A stretch of DNA of 64,000 nt from Teredinibacter franksiae (GTDB lineage: Bacteria; Pseudomonadota; Gammaproteobacteria; Pseudomonadales; Cellvibrionaceae), in the NCBI RefSeq assembly GCF_014218805.1, contig NZ_JACJUV010000001.1, forward strand, positions 930,001 through 994,000. Reading direction: 5' to 3'. Within the stretch, counting starts at the first letter, position 1. Every line of letters begins with the position of its first letter. Shown piece by piece: positions 8,764 through 16,935 of the stretch. Made by a program: the position numbers and the translations under genes. The notes under the pieces are model-generated. The model made no database searches and had not been told where the DNA came from. It saw nothing but the letters and a program-made list of their open reading frames with translations.

Positions 8764-9591
8764 CTACTGTCGGGCAATACGGCACATGTTAAGTGCTGCC
8801 GGCAGGTCTTTACCTAAGTTGGGTGTCGCTCTGTATGGGTTTATATCCAAGCCCCCCCGACGGGTATAGCGCGCATAAACAGCCAAAGCATCTAACTCTC
8901 CCTGCGCCAATAGATCACAGAATATTTTCTCCACGCAGTTTTCATGAAAATCCTGATGTTCGCGAAAGGAAATAACATAGCGCAAGTAGCTTTCTGGTAA
9001 CAGTTCCCGACCAGAGTATTGAATCCACACCGTTGCCCAATCTGGCTGCCCAGTAACCGGGCAATTACTTTTAAGTAAATGGCTGTACAAGCAAACACCC
9101 TCCACTTGGGTGCTGTTAAACACCAGCATATTACTGTCGGGCCGGTAGGAATCTATCTTGCATTGAAGGTCGTCCACACAGCTGCCCCGTGGTGGCGCCA
9201 GCGCTTTTGGGTAAGCGTCTACCGGGTAAAGCGTTACCTGTACGTCAGCACCACTGGCCGCTGTAAGGTCCGCCTGTAATTGTGCTTTTACCGCCGCTAC
9301 CGACTCAAACCGCGTTTGATTAAGCGAGTTTAAATAGTATTTAAGCGATTTCGATTCAATAATGGCATCGCTGTCGGCGAGAAAAACAAATTCAGCAATT
9401 GCTACCTGGGGTTTACCGCCAGGTAATAACCACGAAACTTCGTACGCTGTCCAAATATCCAAACCGATAAACGGCGCACCTTTACCCTCGAGCAATAGGA
9501 TACGCGATTGGCTCCTCGCGATAGGCTCTAAAAGCGAAGGGTCGTAGTTGGATACATAGCTAGCCGTTTCGCCAAGCTTTATTGATGCCAT
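8764..9591 (-). CDS. queF: NADPH-dependent preQ0 reductase QueF
   Basis: QueF reduces 7-cyano-7-deazaguanine (preQ0) to preQ1 in queuosine synthesis. The 275-residue form begins at the ATG at 9591, whose bases overlap the stop of the upstream permease (ATGA), which argues against an in-frame start 90 nt further up. The length fits the long, two-domain E. coli type. Catalytic Cys177 sits in LKSNCPVTGQPDW with Asp184 nearby, and the substrate/NADPH segments ISFREHQDFHENC and RYTRRGGLDINP are intact. It is the last gene of an apparent three-gene operon after an ABC-2 transporter, a pairing with no obvious functional link. Confidence 0.95.
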   Translation of the reverse strand: MASIKLGETASYVSNYDPSLLEPIARSQSRILLLEGKGAPFIGLDIWTAYEVSWLLPGGKPQVAIAEFVFLADSDAIIESKSLKYYLNSLNQTRFESVAAVKAQLQADLTAASGADVQVTLYPVDAYPKALAPPRGSCVDDLQCKIDSYRPDSNMLVFNSTQVEGVCLYSHLLKSNCPVTGQPDWATVWIQYSGRELLPESYLRYVISFREHQDFHENCVEKIFCDLLAQGELDALAVYARYTRRGGLDINPYRATPNLGKDLPAALNMCRIARQ

Positions 9592-10364
9592 CAGGTACGC
9601 AACCTCTTTCCATACTCCAGCAGATATAGGCAATAGGAGCCTAGAACTACCAAAAATAAAACAATGCCTATAAATGCCCACGTTATATCGACATCAGACA
9701 CGCCAAGAATGCCATAGCGAAACGCATTAACCATGTAGAAAACCGGGTTCAATTTAGACACCCCCTGCCAAAATTCAGGCAGTAAACTGATCGAATAAAA
9801 CACCCCGCCAAGATAGGTGAGTGGCGTAAGTACAAACGTTGGAATTATTGAAATATCGTCAAACGAATTCGCAAATATGGCGTTAATCATACCCGCAATC
9901 GAAAACAGCACCGCGGTGAGCAGTATCACACTCACCGTTACCAACGGATCATGAATTTTGAGATCTGTAAAAAAAAGCGAAATTAAGGTTACCACCGAAC
10001 CCACAGCTAAGCCCCGCAACGAACCACCACAGACATAACCCGCCATAATAATGTAATTCGGCGTAGGGCTAACCTGCAACTCTTCAATACTTTTAGTGAA
10101 TTTCGCTGAGTAAAAAGATGACACCACGTTGGAGTAGGAATTGTTAATAACAGCCATCATGATTAACCCGGGAACCACAAACGACATATAGTCAAACCCG
10201 CCCATTTCTCCAATACGGGCGCCGATTAGGCTGCCGAAAATAACGAAATAAAGCGCCATGGTAATGACCGGTGGAATTAGCGTTTGCACCCATATTCGAG
10301 TAAAGCGGCGAATTTCTTTGGTAACGATCGTTCGAAATGCAATAAGCTGCTGATGGGCATTCAT
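9591..10364 (-). CDS. ABC-2 type transporter permease (YadH-like)
   Basis: The 257-residue protein has six predicted membrane helices and the ABC2_membrane family pattern, including the conserved segment LTPLTYLGGVFYSISLLPE before the last helices. It matches the YadH group of exporters, whose substrate is unknown. The start codon directly follows the stop of the ATPase gene and its own stop overlaps queF, so the three genes are translationally coupled. Confidence 0.9.
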   Translation of the reverse strand: MNAHQQLIAFRTIVTKEIRRFTRIWVQTLIPPVITMALYFVIFGSLIGARIGEMGGFDYMSFVVPGLIMMAVINNSYSNVVSSFYSAKFTKSIEELQVSPTPNYIIMAGYVCGGSLRGLAVGSVVTLISLFFTDLKIHDPLVTVSVILLTAVLFSIAGMINAIFANSFDDISIIPTFVLTPLTYLGGVFYSISLLPEFWQGVSKLNPVFYMVNAFRYGILGVSDVDITWAFIGIVLFLVVLGSYCLYLLEYGKRLRT

Positions 10365-11336
10365 CTACTCTTCCCCTCCTGAGCTTTGCGCATTAACCAG
10401 CCTAACGAAGAGTTCCTCTAGACGATTCACTTTATTACGCAGGCTAATCACGTCTATCCCTTGGGTAGAAAGTTGTCGAAACAGATCGTTCATCGACGTC
10501 CCACTTGCAACCGAAACCTCAAGTGTTGTGGTATCCGTTTGCTCCACCGCGTAGGTGTCAAATTGTGGCAGGCTTTCCACGGGTTGCGCCACATCCAAAA
10601 TAAAGGTTTCTCTATTCAACTGTTTCAGTAATGCTTTGACACTGGTGTTTTCAACAATTTCACCGTGATTGATGATAGCAACATTCCGGCAAAGGCTCTC
10701 AGCTTCCTCTAGGTAATGTGTTGTTAATATAATGGTGGTACCGGCTTCATTTATGTCCTTCAAAAACTCCCACATGCTGCGGCGCAATTCGATATCAACA
10801 CCTGCCGTAGGTTCATCTAAAATGAGAAGTTTAGGCTCGTGCACCAATGCGCGCGCAATCATCAAGCGACGCTTCATACCGCCACTAAGGTTACGTGCCT
10901 GCTGATTCCGTTTCTCCCACAGACCCAAATGCTTTAAATACTTTTCTGCTCGCGCCTCTGCCAGTGCCTTAGGCAAGCCGTAGTAACCGGCCTGGTTGGT
11001 GACAATATCTTTAATATTTTCAAACATATTGAAGTTGAATTCCTGCGGTACCAACCCCAATAATTGCTTAGCAGCGGAGAATTCCCGGTCGATATCATGG
11101 CCGAAGATACGCACTTGTCCGGCAGACTTTCGCACCAGCGAACACAAGATGCCAATAGTGGTAGACTTGCCGGCTCCGTTGGGGCCCAGTAACGCAAAAA
11201 AATCACCCGGCGCCACTTTTAGGTCTATACCTTTTAGTGCCTCAAATGCGTTGCCATAGGTTTTACACAGCCCACTGATATCCAGTGCCAGCTCGGACTT
11301 TTCGCTTGCTGGCGTTGCTTCTGTTAAATCATACAT
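10365..11336 (-). CDS. ABC-2 type transporter ATPase (YadG-like)
   Basis: The 323-residue ATPase energises the adjacent permease. Walker A is GPNGAGKST (about 51-59), the Q-loop is VPQEF, the signature is LSGGMKRR, Walker B is LLILDEPTAGVD, and the H-loop is TTHYLEEAE. About 80 extra C-terminal residues after the nucleotide-binding domain follow the YadG/DrrA pattern. It is the first gene of the operon with the permease and queF. A divergent gene starts only 17 bp away, so the two promoters must lie inside the flanking coding sequences or this short gap. Confidence 0.92.
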   Translation of the reverse strand: MYDLTEATPASEKSELALDISGLCKTYGNAFEALKGIDLKVAPGDFFALLGPNGAGKSTTIGILCSLVRKSAGQVRIFGHDIDREFSAAKQLLGLVPQEFNFNMFENIKDIVTNQAGYYGLPKALAEARAEKYLKHLGLWEKRNQQARNLSGGMKRRLMIARALVHEPKLLILDEPTAGVDIELRRSMWEFLKDINEAGTTIILTTHYLEEAESLCRNVAIINHGEIVENTSVKALLKQLNRETFILDVAQPVESLPQFDTYAVEQTDTTTLEVSVASGTSMNDLFRQLSTQGIDVISLRNKVNRLEELFVRLVNAQSSGGEE

Positions 11337-11353
11337 AATCGGAAAAATGCTCC

Positions 11354-11770
11354 GTGGAAAATACCGTTTCAGAATACCAAAAGTTTCATCAGCAACTGGT
11401 AGTTAACCTGCTGACACAGATTCGTCAGCTATTACCCTTTACCCGCACCGATGACCATGAACCAAGTGAGCAAGATACGCAATTTATAGAATATTTCGAC
11501 AAGCTGAGCAGCGACCTCAATGCCAGCGAAGAGGGCTACCCTCTGGGCCAATGGATTATAACCGCGATTGTTGCCCGCTACCCCCACATTACGCCTCTGG
11601 TCGCTCGCGATCTATTCTGGTTTTTCGGTGGTGATTGCCTGCACTATTTAGGCGACGAAGAAATTACAAAATTTCAAAAGCTAGACGAAAGCTTTCATAC
11701 CCAAGACTCGGAAACTGAAACCTTTGTCCCCTATGAAGAAATGCGCGAGCAGATATTTAACCTGCAATAG
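11354..11770 (+). CDS. conserved hypothetical protein, 138 aa
   Basis: The frame starts at GTG 11354 and encodes a small, acidic, soluble protein with no signal peptide or membrane helix. It contains a recognisable block, WIITAIVARYPHITPLVARD, followed by LFWFFGGDCLHYLGDEE, of the type seen in a conserved gammaproteobacterial family often found beside this ABC exporter; I know no function for it. The start is uncertain because no clear ribosome site is visible. Confidence 0.75.
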   Translation: MENTVSEYQKFHQQLVVNLLTQIRQLLPFTRTDDHEPSEQDTQFIEYFDKLSSDLNASEEGYPLGQWIITAIVARYPHITPLVARDLFWFFGGDCLHYLGDEEITKFQKLDESFHTQDSETETFVPYEEMREQIFNLQ

Positions 11771-11798
11771 CGTAAACCCTTGACGCCCCCCAACGCCA

Positions 11799-11822
11799 GC
11801 CTCTCCAGAGGCCTTTAAGGCC
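11799..11822. other. two short palindromes after the hypothetical gene
   Basis: GCCTCTCCAGAGGC (11799-11812) and GGCCTTTAAGGCC (11810-11822) are adjacent palindromes just past the stop codon. They could end transcription, but no T-run follows. Confidence 0.3.
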
Positions 11823-11879
11823 AAAAAGGCGCCATATCAGTACCACGCTTATACTGCGGTCTCAGTCGCCACTGCTCTT

Positions 11880-12394
11880 GTGCTCCGCGGCATACGACCG
11901 CCATGGCACCCAAAGCACTCACTTCGTTCGCGGGGCGAGCTCATGGCGGAAGTGCAGAAAATACAGGACGATGACAGGGATGTAATCGTTAGAACGACTC
12001 AGGAGACAAAGTCGAGCAATTTCCTGTCCTACATCCTGTGGCCGCCGTTCCCGCGCATGACGTGCACGGACGCACTAATGCAGCGATTGCATGGATGCAA
12101 TGGAGCTGCCCCTGTGCTCCACGGCATACGACCGCCATGGATGGCGGAAGTGCAGAAAATGCAGGAGCAATTTTCTGTCCTACATCCTGTGGCCGCCGTT
12201 CCCGCACATGACGTGCACGGACGCACTAATGCAGCGATTGCATGGATGCAATGGAGCTGCCCCTGTGCTCCACGGCATACGACCGCCATGGATGGCGGAA
12301 GTGCAGAAAATGCAGGAGCAATTTTCTGTCCTACATCCTGTGGCCGCCGTTCCCGCACATCCCTGTGCTCCACGGCATACCTACATCCTGTAGG
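11880..12394 (+). ncRNA. tandem 151-bp repeat with serial GGA-loop hairpins; candidate regulatory RNA
   Basis: A degenerate first copy (about 11880-12110) is followed by two near-identical copies with a period of 151 bp (CTGTGCTCC at 12112 and 12263) and a deleted remnant at 12363. Read on the plus strand, 11941-12330 holds 16 GGA triplets, most in predicted loops: GTGC/GCAC with loop ACGGAC (12062-12075, 12213-12226), ATTGC/GCAAT with loop ATGGAT (12086-12101, 12237-12252) inside an outer GCAGC/GCTGC stem, CCGCC/GGCGG with loop ATGGAT (12132-12147, 12283-12298), and a longer stem with loop AGGA (12153-12177, 12304-12328). The first copy adds ACAGGGATGT (in 11969-11988) and a CAGGAGACAA loop (11995-12014). 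The minus strand also has GGA hairpins, such as GCACAGGGATGTGC (12355-12368), so the transcribed strand is not settled. Open frames through it are repeat artefacts. Confidence 0.6.
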
Positions 12395-12428
12395 CAAAAA
12401 AAAAGCGCAACCGTTAGGTTGCGCTTTT
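12393..12428. terminator. Rho-independent terminator of the tRNA-Glu/Gly operon, usable in both directions
   Basis: Stem AAAAGCGCAACC/GGTTGCGCTTTT (12401-12412 and 12417-12428) with loop GTTA. On the minus strand it is followed by nine T residues and ends the tRNA transcript; on the plus strand four T residues follow, and it would close any RNA read through the tandem repeat. Confidence 0.85.
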
Positions 12429-12507
12429 AAAATGCTTCGCTTGATCCAATTGATGCAATCAAAACTAAAGACTTCACAGTCAGCGTACATCTCTGACTAT
12501 TCAAAAC

Positions 12508-12583
<76 letters not shown>

Positions 12584-12585
12584 AG

Positions 12586-12661
12586 TGGCGTCCCCTAGGG
12601 GGTTCGAACCCCTGTTACCGCCGTGAAAGGGCGGTGTCCTAGGCCTCTAGACGAAGGGGAC
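12586..12661 (-). tRNA. tRNA-Glu (anticodon TTC)
   Basis: The minus strand gives a 76-nt cloverleaf: acceptor GTCCCCT/AGGGGAC, anticodon loop CTTTCAC with TTC, T-loop GTTCGAACC, discriminator G and encoded CCA. It is the first tRNA of the pair and has a strong promoter about 50 bp upstream. Confidence 0.95.
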
Positions 12662-12710
12662 GCATCGGTAATTTCTGATCTGACATGCTTGTCATTTCAG
12701 AAGAGCGCGC

Positions 12711-12739
12711 ATTCTATTGAGACCGTCGTAGGCTGTCAA
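12711..12739 (-). promoter_or_regulatory. sigma-70 promoter of the tRNA-Glu/Gly operon
   Basis: On the minus strand TTGACA (12739-12734) and TAGAAT (12716-12711) are separated by exactly 17 bp, close to consensus, about 50 bp before tRNA-Glu. The rest of the gap 12662-12989 shows no gene. Confidence 0.8.
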
Positions 12740-12989
12740 CACTTTTGCCGAAGAAGTATCAAAAAGTATTAACCAAATTACAATTGAGGCATTAAGTGTC
12801 ATTTAATCATGCTGAATTGGTCTGATTCTCACCAATCTGGCGGTTATTCAATCGCGGACTCCAGAAAAAAACAACTAGAAAACAAAGACTTGGGGCACCC
12901 TCCCTCGCTCGCGCAATTTGCTTAACTGGCAATCAGCAACTAGCCTTGATAGAAGAGTAACTGGTTTCCGACGCTTCGCGAATTCGCCC

Positions 12990-13790
12990 ATGTCATCCGT
13001 CAATATTATTGCCTCTATCATTGTTTTGCTTGCCACACTGGTGTGCTATGCCTTTGTAGCGCAAACCCTGCGCCAGAAACGCGAACAGCGAAAACGCGTG
13101 CTCACAGCCTTGAAGGCCCGTTCACGCAGTTTCAAATTTATGATAAATGGCTTTCCTGAGGGCTTTCTACCGCGTGAACTGACGCTGCTGGTTCAACGCT
13201 GCCTAATAGACGTAAGTGAGCAGCTGGCTAAACTAGAGCCCCGTGAGCCCAGCCATATGCAGGACTTACAGTCAATCACCACGCAAATGACAGAAACCCA
13301 GAGAACCACAAAACCTAACAAACCGGTAATCTTGGAAAGTGCACAGCAAATTAAAGAAGTTAAAATTTGCCTAGAGGAGCTATACCGCTTTATTCACCAT
13401 CAGGAAAGCAAAAGCGCTATTAACAAAGGTCAAGCCGATAACTATCGCAATCAAATCAAAATACTTACCCTGCAATTGACCGTCGACGGCTATGTTGCAC
13501 AGGGAAAGGCCGCAGCCCAAGCAAGTAAAATCAAGCTAGCCGCGCATTATTATGACCTCGCACTTAAGCTAATAGCCCGTGAAGCACGTCCCGGGCAGTT
13601 TGATCAGCGGGTTGCATCGCTGAAAACCACCTACCGGCAGCTCATGGAGCAACTGACCACCGATGTCGATGACGACGATCATCAACCAGCTGACGAAGCT
13701 GAGCAGGCAGAACAGGAAGATATCGCCGACGAATGGGACAAGTTTGATTCTGACGAAGGAAGCTGGAAGAAAAAGCACATATACGACTAG
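12990..13790 (+). CDS. membrane-anchored helical protein of unknown function
   Basis: The start is placed at the ATG at 12990, which directly precedes an N-terminal membrane helix (IIASIIVLLATLVCYAFVA); an upstream TTG would add 24 unlikely residues. The 266-residue product then has a basic juxtamembrane stretch (RQKREQRKR), a helical cytoplasmic domain with a TPR-like pair around residues 150-215 (AAAQASKIKLAAHYYDLALKL region), and an acidic tail ending in DEWDKFDSDEGSWKKK. I do not recognise the family. No clear ribosome site is seen. Confidence 0.72.
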   Translation: MSSVNIIASIIVLLATLVCYAFVAQTLRQKREQRKRVLTALKARSRSFKFMINGFPEGFLPRELTLLVQRCLIDVSEQLAKLEPREPSHMQDLQSITTQMTETQRTTKPNKPVILESAQQIKEVKICLEELYRFIHHQESKSAINKGQADNYRNQIKILTLQLTVDGYVAQGKAAAQASKIKLAAHYYDLALKLIAREARPGQFDQRVASLKTTYRQLMEQLTTDVDDDDHQPADEAEQAEQEDIADEWDKFDSDEGSWKKKHIYD

Positions 13791-13829
13791 CAACCACTCG
13801 ATCACCAACCCCTCGCTTACCTTACTTGA

Positions 13830-14498
13830 CTACAATGTGGTCATCGAAACTATACGACTAATCTCACAATAGGGGCGGCCACACTCCTCTCGCCACTGCT
13901 TAAAGGTATCTTCAGCTTTCTTTAATTCCTTTTGTGAGGTAGGGGCTTTTTCTACAACGCCCTGTGCCACCAAGACCGCAGCAACATCTCGGGTGATCAA
14001 GAACGTATCCTTACCCACCATACGCAGAAAATAGGGCCCAGACATACCGCCGAGCTGGCTACCTCGCTTTTTTAACGCCAGCCAGAGGCCTACCGTATCC
14101 TCTACCGGCCAATCTGCCAGCCACTGACCAAAACTGCCAGCCTCTTTCGCCACATCCTGTAAAAATAGACCGTTAGCGCGAATGGACTTAATCTTACCCA
14201 AATGGCGAATAAGGCTTTTATTACTCATATGAACATCAAGCTCATCATCACTTAGCATTGCGCATAAAAAAGGGTCAAAATTATTGAAGGCTTGCTCGAA
14301 TGCGGGCCACCGCCTATCCACCATGTCATGTTTGAGCCCCGCACGAAAAATACGTAAACATAGGTTTGATAGATAATACGCATCGGACTGCTTGCGCAAC
14401 TGGCTAGCCGATTTCGCCTTGGGCAGCAAAGACTCTACCGCAGATTCCCCGCCTTTATGAAGAACGGCGGTAGCGTAAAGCTCGCGAAAACTGATCAT
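13830..14498 (-). CDS. methyladenine glycosylase-family protein (Tag-like)
   Basis: The 222-residue protein resembles the Adenine_glyco (3-methyladenine DNA glycosylase I) fold: an all-helical domain with the segment IRHLGKIKSIRANGLFLQDVAKEAGSFG typical of that family and a later GPYFLRMVGKDTFLITRDV block. The Cys/His zinc-binding residues of E. coli Tag are not evident, so it belongs to a divergent branch and its substrate is uncertain. Its ATG overlaps the stop of msrB (ATGA), implying co-translation of two damage-repair functions. Confidence 0.75.
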   Translation of the reverse strand: MISFRELYATAVLHKGGESAVESLLPKAKSASQLRKQSDAYYLSNLCLRIFRAGLKHDMVDRRWPAFEQAFNNFDPFLCAMLSDDELDVHMSNKSLIRHLGKIKSIRANGLFLQDVAKEAGSFGQWLADWPVEDTVGLWLALKKRGSQLGGMSGPYFLRMVGKDTFLITRDVAAVLVAQGVVEKAPTSQKELKKAEDTFKQWREECGRPYCEISRIVSMTTL

Positions 14499-14902
14499 GC
14501 TTCACTGTCTCCCTCTCGAAAACTCACTGAAGTAGAATTAACACAGTAGCGCAGCCCCGTCGGTTGCGGTCCATCGGTAAATACATGCCCTAGGTGGCAA
14601 CCACAGCGTTCACATGTAACTTCGGTACGTACCATACCGTGGGTACGATCTAACGTCTCGCGCACAACGCTTTTCTCCAGCGGCGCGAAGAAGCTAGGCC
14701 AGCCGCACCCGGAGTCGTACTTTTGGCTGGAAGAGAACAATGGTTCACCACAGCATTTACAATTGAACTTTCCTTCGGCCTTGTGCTCCCAATATTTTCC
14801 AGAAAATGCTGGCTCAGTTCCCTTTTCTCGACAAATACGGAACTCTTCTGGCGTGAGCTTAGTACGCCACTTATCATCGTCATTTTTTTGCTGATCTGAC
14901 AT
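14495..14902 (-). CDS. msrB: peptide methionine-R-sulfoxide reductase MsrB
   Basis: MsrB reduces the R form of methionine sulfoxide in proteins using thioredoxin. The 135-residue product has the two zinc-binding pairs C48/C51 and C97/C100, the possible resolving C66 (SGCGWPSF), and catalytic C120 in RYCVNSTSVSF, so it is complete. AGGAG lies 7 nt before the ATG. It is the first gene of a two-gene operon with the glycosylase-family gene and is divergent from alaA. Confidence 0.96.
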   Translation of the reverse strand: MSDQQKNDDDKWRTKLTPEEFRICREKGTEPAFSGKYWEHKAEGKFNCKCCGEPLFSSSQKYDSGCGWPSFFAPLEKSVVRETLDRTHGMVRTEVTCERCGCHLGHVFTDGPQPTGLRYCVNSTSVSFREGDSEA

Positions 14903-14936
14903 AATCTGCTCCTCTTAATTACGTTAACCTCGTTGA

Positions 14937-16160
14937 ATGAAGATGCCACAACTTAAAAAATCCGAAAAGCTTAACGGCGTTTGCTACGATATTCGCGGGC
15001 CGGTACTTGAACACGCCGTGCGCCTCGAAGAAGAAGGCCATAAAATCCTCAAACTTAACATCGGCAATCCAGCGCCTTTTGGTTTTGATGCTCCGGACGA
15101 AATCATAGCCGATGTGATACACAATATCCGCAATGCACAAGGCTATACCGAATCTCGCGGTTTATTTGCCGCACGCAAGGCCATTATGCAAGAGTGCCAA
15201 AGGCTTCAGGTTCCAGGTGTGGATATTGACGATATCTTCCTTGGTAACGGTGTAAGCGAATTAATTGTCATGGCCAACCAAGCGCTGCTCAACGATGGCG
15301 ATGAAGTGCTAGTGCCATCACCCGACTACCCCCTGTGGACCGCCGCCGTGAACCTTGCTGGCGGAAATGCTGTTCATTATCTCTGCGACGAACAAAGTGA
15401 CTGGTTTCCCGACCTAAACGATATTCGCCAAAAAATTACCGCTAAAACCCGAGCGATTGTCATCATCAACCCCAACAACCCAACGGGCGCGGTATACAGC
15501 CGCGAGCTGTTGGAGCAAATCGCTGTACTGGCCCGAGAACACAACCTGGTTATTTTTGCCGACGAAATTTACAGCAAAATCATTTACGACGATGCCAAAT
15601 TCATTCCTATGGGGCAAATTGCCCAAGATGTAATCTGTGTAACTTTCAACGGACTATCCAAATCCTACCGATTGGCAGGCTTCCGTTCTGGCTGGCTGAT
15701 TCTCAGTGGAGCCAAGGAGCGAGCGTCAGATTTCATGAAAGGCATCGAAATGCTCGCCTCCATGCGCTTATGCGCCAATGCGCCCGCCATGTACGCCGTA
15801 CAAACAGCGTTGGGCGGCTATCAAAGCATCAAGGAGCTTATCCTCCCCGGTGGGCGCTTGCGAGAACAGCGTGATATTGCCTGGCAAGAACTCACAAAAA
15901 TACCCGGCGTTAGCTGTATCAAGCCCAAAGGTGCCATTTACCTGTTCCCTAAAATTGATCGCAAACTGTACAATCTTGAAGACGATCAACAGTTAATTCT
16001 GGATTTCCTGATACAGGAGCGTATTTTACTGGTACAAGGAACGGCTTTTAACTGGAAAGAGCCCGATCACTTCCGCATCGTGTTCCTCCCCCAGGTGGAA
16101 GATCTCAAGCACGCCATAGCAAGTTTCGGCCGTTTCCTACAAACACGACGTAAAACCTAA
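14937..16160 (+). CDS. alaA: alanine-forming aminotransferase AlaA
   Basis: This is a 407-residue class I/II pyridoxal-phosphate aminotransferase of the AlaA (YfbQ) type, which makes alanine from pyruvate and glutamate. The PLP lysine is K242 in NGLSKSYRLAGFRSGW; other landmarks are NPNNPTGAVYS, FADEIYSKIIYDD and the substrate-binding FRIVFLP near the C-terminus. The N-terminal block LNGVCYDIRGPVLEHA is characteristic of AlaA. Two in-frame ATG codons (14937 and 14943) could start it. Confidence 0.92.
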   Translation: MKMPQLKKSEKLNGVCYDIRGPVLEHAVRLEEEGHKILKLNIGNPAPFGFDAPDEIIADVIHNIRNAQGYTESRGLFAARKAIMQECQRLQVPGVDIDDIFLGNGVSELIVMANQALLNDGDEVLVPSPDYPLWTAAVNLAGGNAVHYLCDEQSDWFPDLNDIRQKITAKTRAIVIINPNNPTGAVYSRELLEQIAVLAREHNLVIFADEIYSKIIYDDAKFIPMGQIAQDVICVTFNGLSKSYRLAGFRSGWLILSGAKERASDFMKGIEMLASMRLCANAPAMYAVQTALGGYQSIKELILPGGRLREQRDIAWQELTKIPGVSCIKPKGAIYLFPKIDRKLYNLEDDQQLILDFLIQERILLVQGTAFNWKEPDHFRIVFLPQVEDLKHAIASFGRFLQTRRKT

Positions 16161-16189
16161 AACCGATATGCAGGAGCACTTACTAACAA

Positions 16190-16633
16190 ATGGATAATTT
16201 ACATATTCATGATTTTTGTCGGGACACAGCCAAAGCGCTGTCAAAACTGTATGCGAACTTCCCGCAAAAAATCATTCTGTATGTAGAGGATATTGCAGGC
16301 CCAGACACACCCGATGAATTTGGCCTACATAGTTCAAGATTCCAAGCCGGATTTCACACGTTGCTGTGGTTAACTGAAACAGACTACATCCAATATTTAC
16401 AAGCCATACGTCAGGAAGCCATCGAAGATGCAACACTCAGTCATCGCTGTTTCACTTTTTTAAGTGGTCCAGACGACCATTCTAAAAAAGCCTTGGCGGG
16501 TGAAGAAAATGTAACCCGCCCCACTTTAAATCGCCGTATCGATACCCTTCGTGAGCACTTAAACAACATGAGCTCAGACAAATTAACGGCACTTGTACTG
16601 CGCTACATGGAAGAATCAAGGCAGTTTCAATAA
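16190..16633 (+). CDS. hypothetical protein, 147 aa
   Basis: A small soluble protein with no signal peptide, starting at ATG 16190 behind AGGAG at 12 nt. It starts 29 bp after alaA, so it is probably co-transcribed. The C-terminal third (RPTLNRRIDTLREHLNNMSSDKLTAL region) is helical. No family recognised. Confidence 0.7.
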   Translation: MDNLHIHDFCRDTAKALSKLYANFPQKIILYVEDIAGPDTPDEFGLHSSRFQAGFHTLLWLTETDYIQYLQAIRQEAIEDATLSHRCFTFLSGPDDHSKKALAGEENVTRPTLNRRIDTLREHLNNMSSDKLTALVLRYMEESRQFQ

Positions 16634-16790
16634 CCCCCAGCCCGCTAACTTACTTCAGTAGCCAACAGTCGGTTTTCAATGACTCAGCGTCGCCTTTTAC
16701 TTGTCAAGCCACCTGCTTGTGTGGCACGATTTTCAACACCAGTACCTTCGTTCAGTAATTGAGCTAAAGTCATTTAAGTAGTACCCGTAA

Positions 16791-16889
16791 GTTTGTTAGA
16801 ACCCTGATCTATATTAACGTTGTATTCGCTCCCTTAACGTTAATATAGCCCCGGTTCTCAAACTGGCTATGCGGATGTAAATGAGAACC
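16791..16889 (+). promoter_or_regulatory. nested and competing inverted repeats in the leader of the GGDEF-EAL gene
   Basis: The 302-bp gap 16634-16935 holds a perfect 13-bp inverted repeat (CTATATTAACGTT at 16809-16821 with AACGTTAATATAG at 16836-16848). It is enclosed by an imperfect outer pair (GTTTGTTAGAACC at 16791-16803 with GGTTCTCAAAC at 16853-16863). The right arm GGTTCTCA (16853-16860) can alternatively pair with TGAGAACC at 16882-16889. Such mutually exclusive stems are typical of switchable leaders, but protein operators or chance are possible. Confidence 0.45.
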
Positions 16890-16935
16890 GCTTAGCCCTC
16901 TAGCGACACGCTTTCCCCAACTTTGGTTGTAACAA

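Noticed and set aside
11880..12394. CRISPR array
   Set aside because: The repeat has a 151-bp unit, no short conserved repeat alternating with unique spacers, and no cas gene is nearby.
12918..12989. Extension of the helical membrane protein upstream to TTG
   Set aside because: The added 24 residues are polar and precede the membrane helix; the ATG at 12990 gives a normal N-terminal anchor.
16791..16889. Known c-di-GMP riboswitch
   Set aside because: The conserved sequence blocks of class I and II c-di-GMP riboswitches are not seen; the region is reported only as competing stems.
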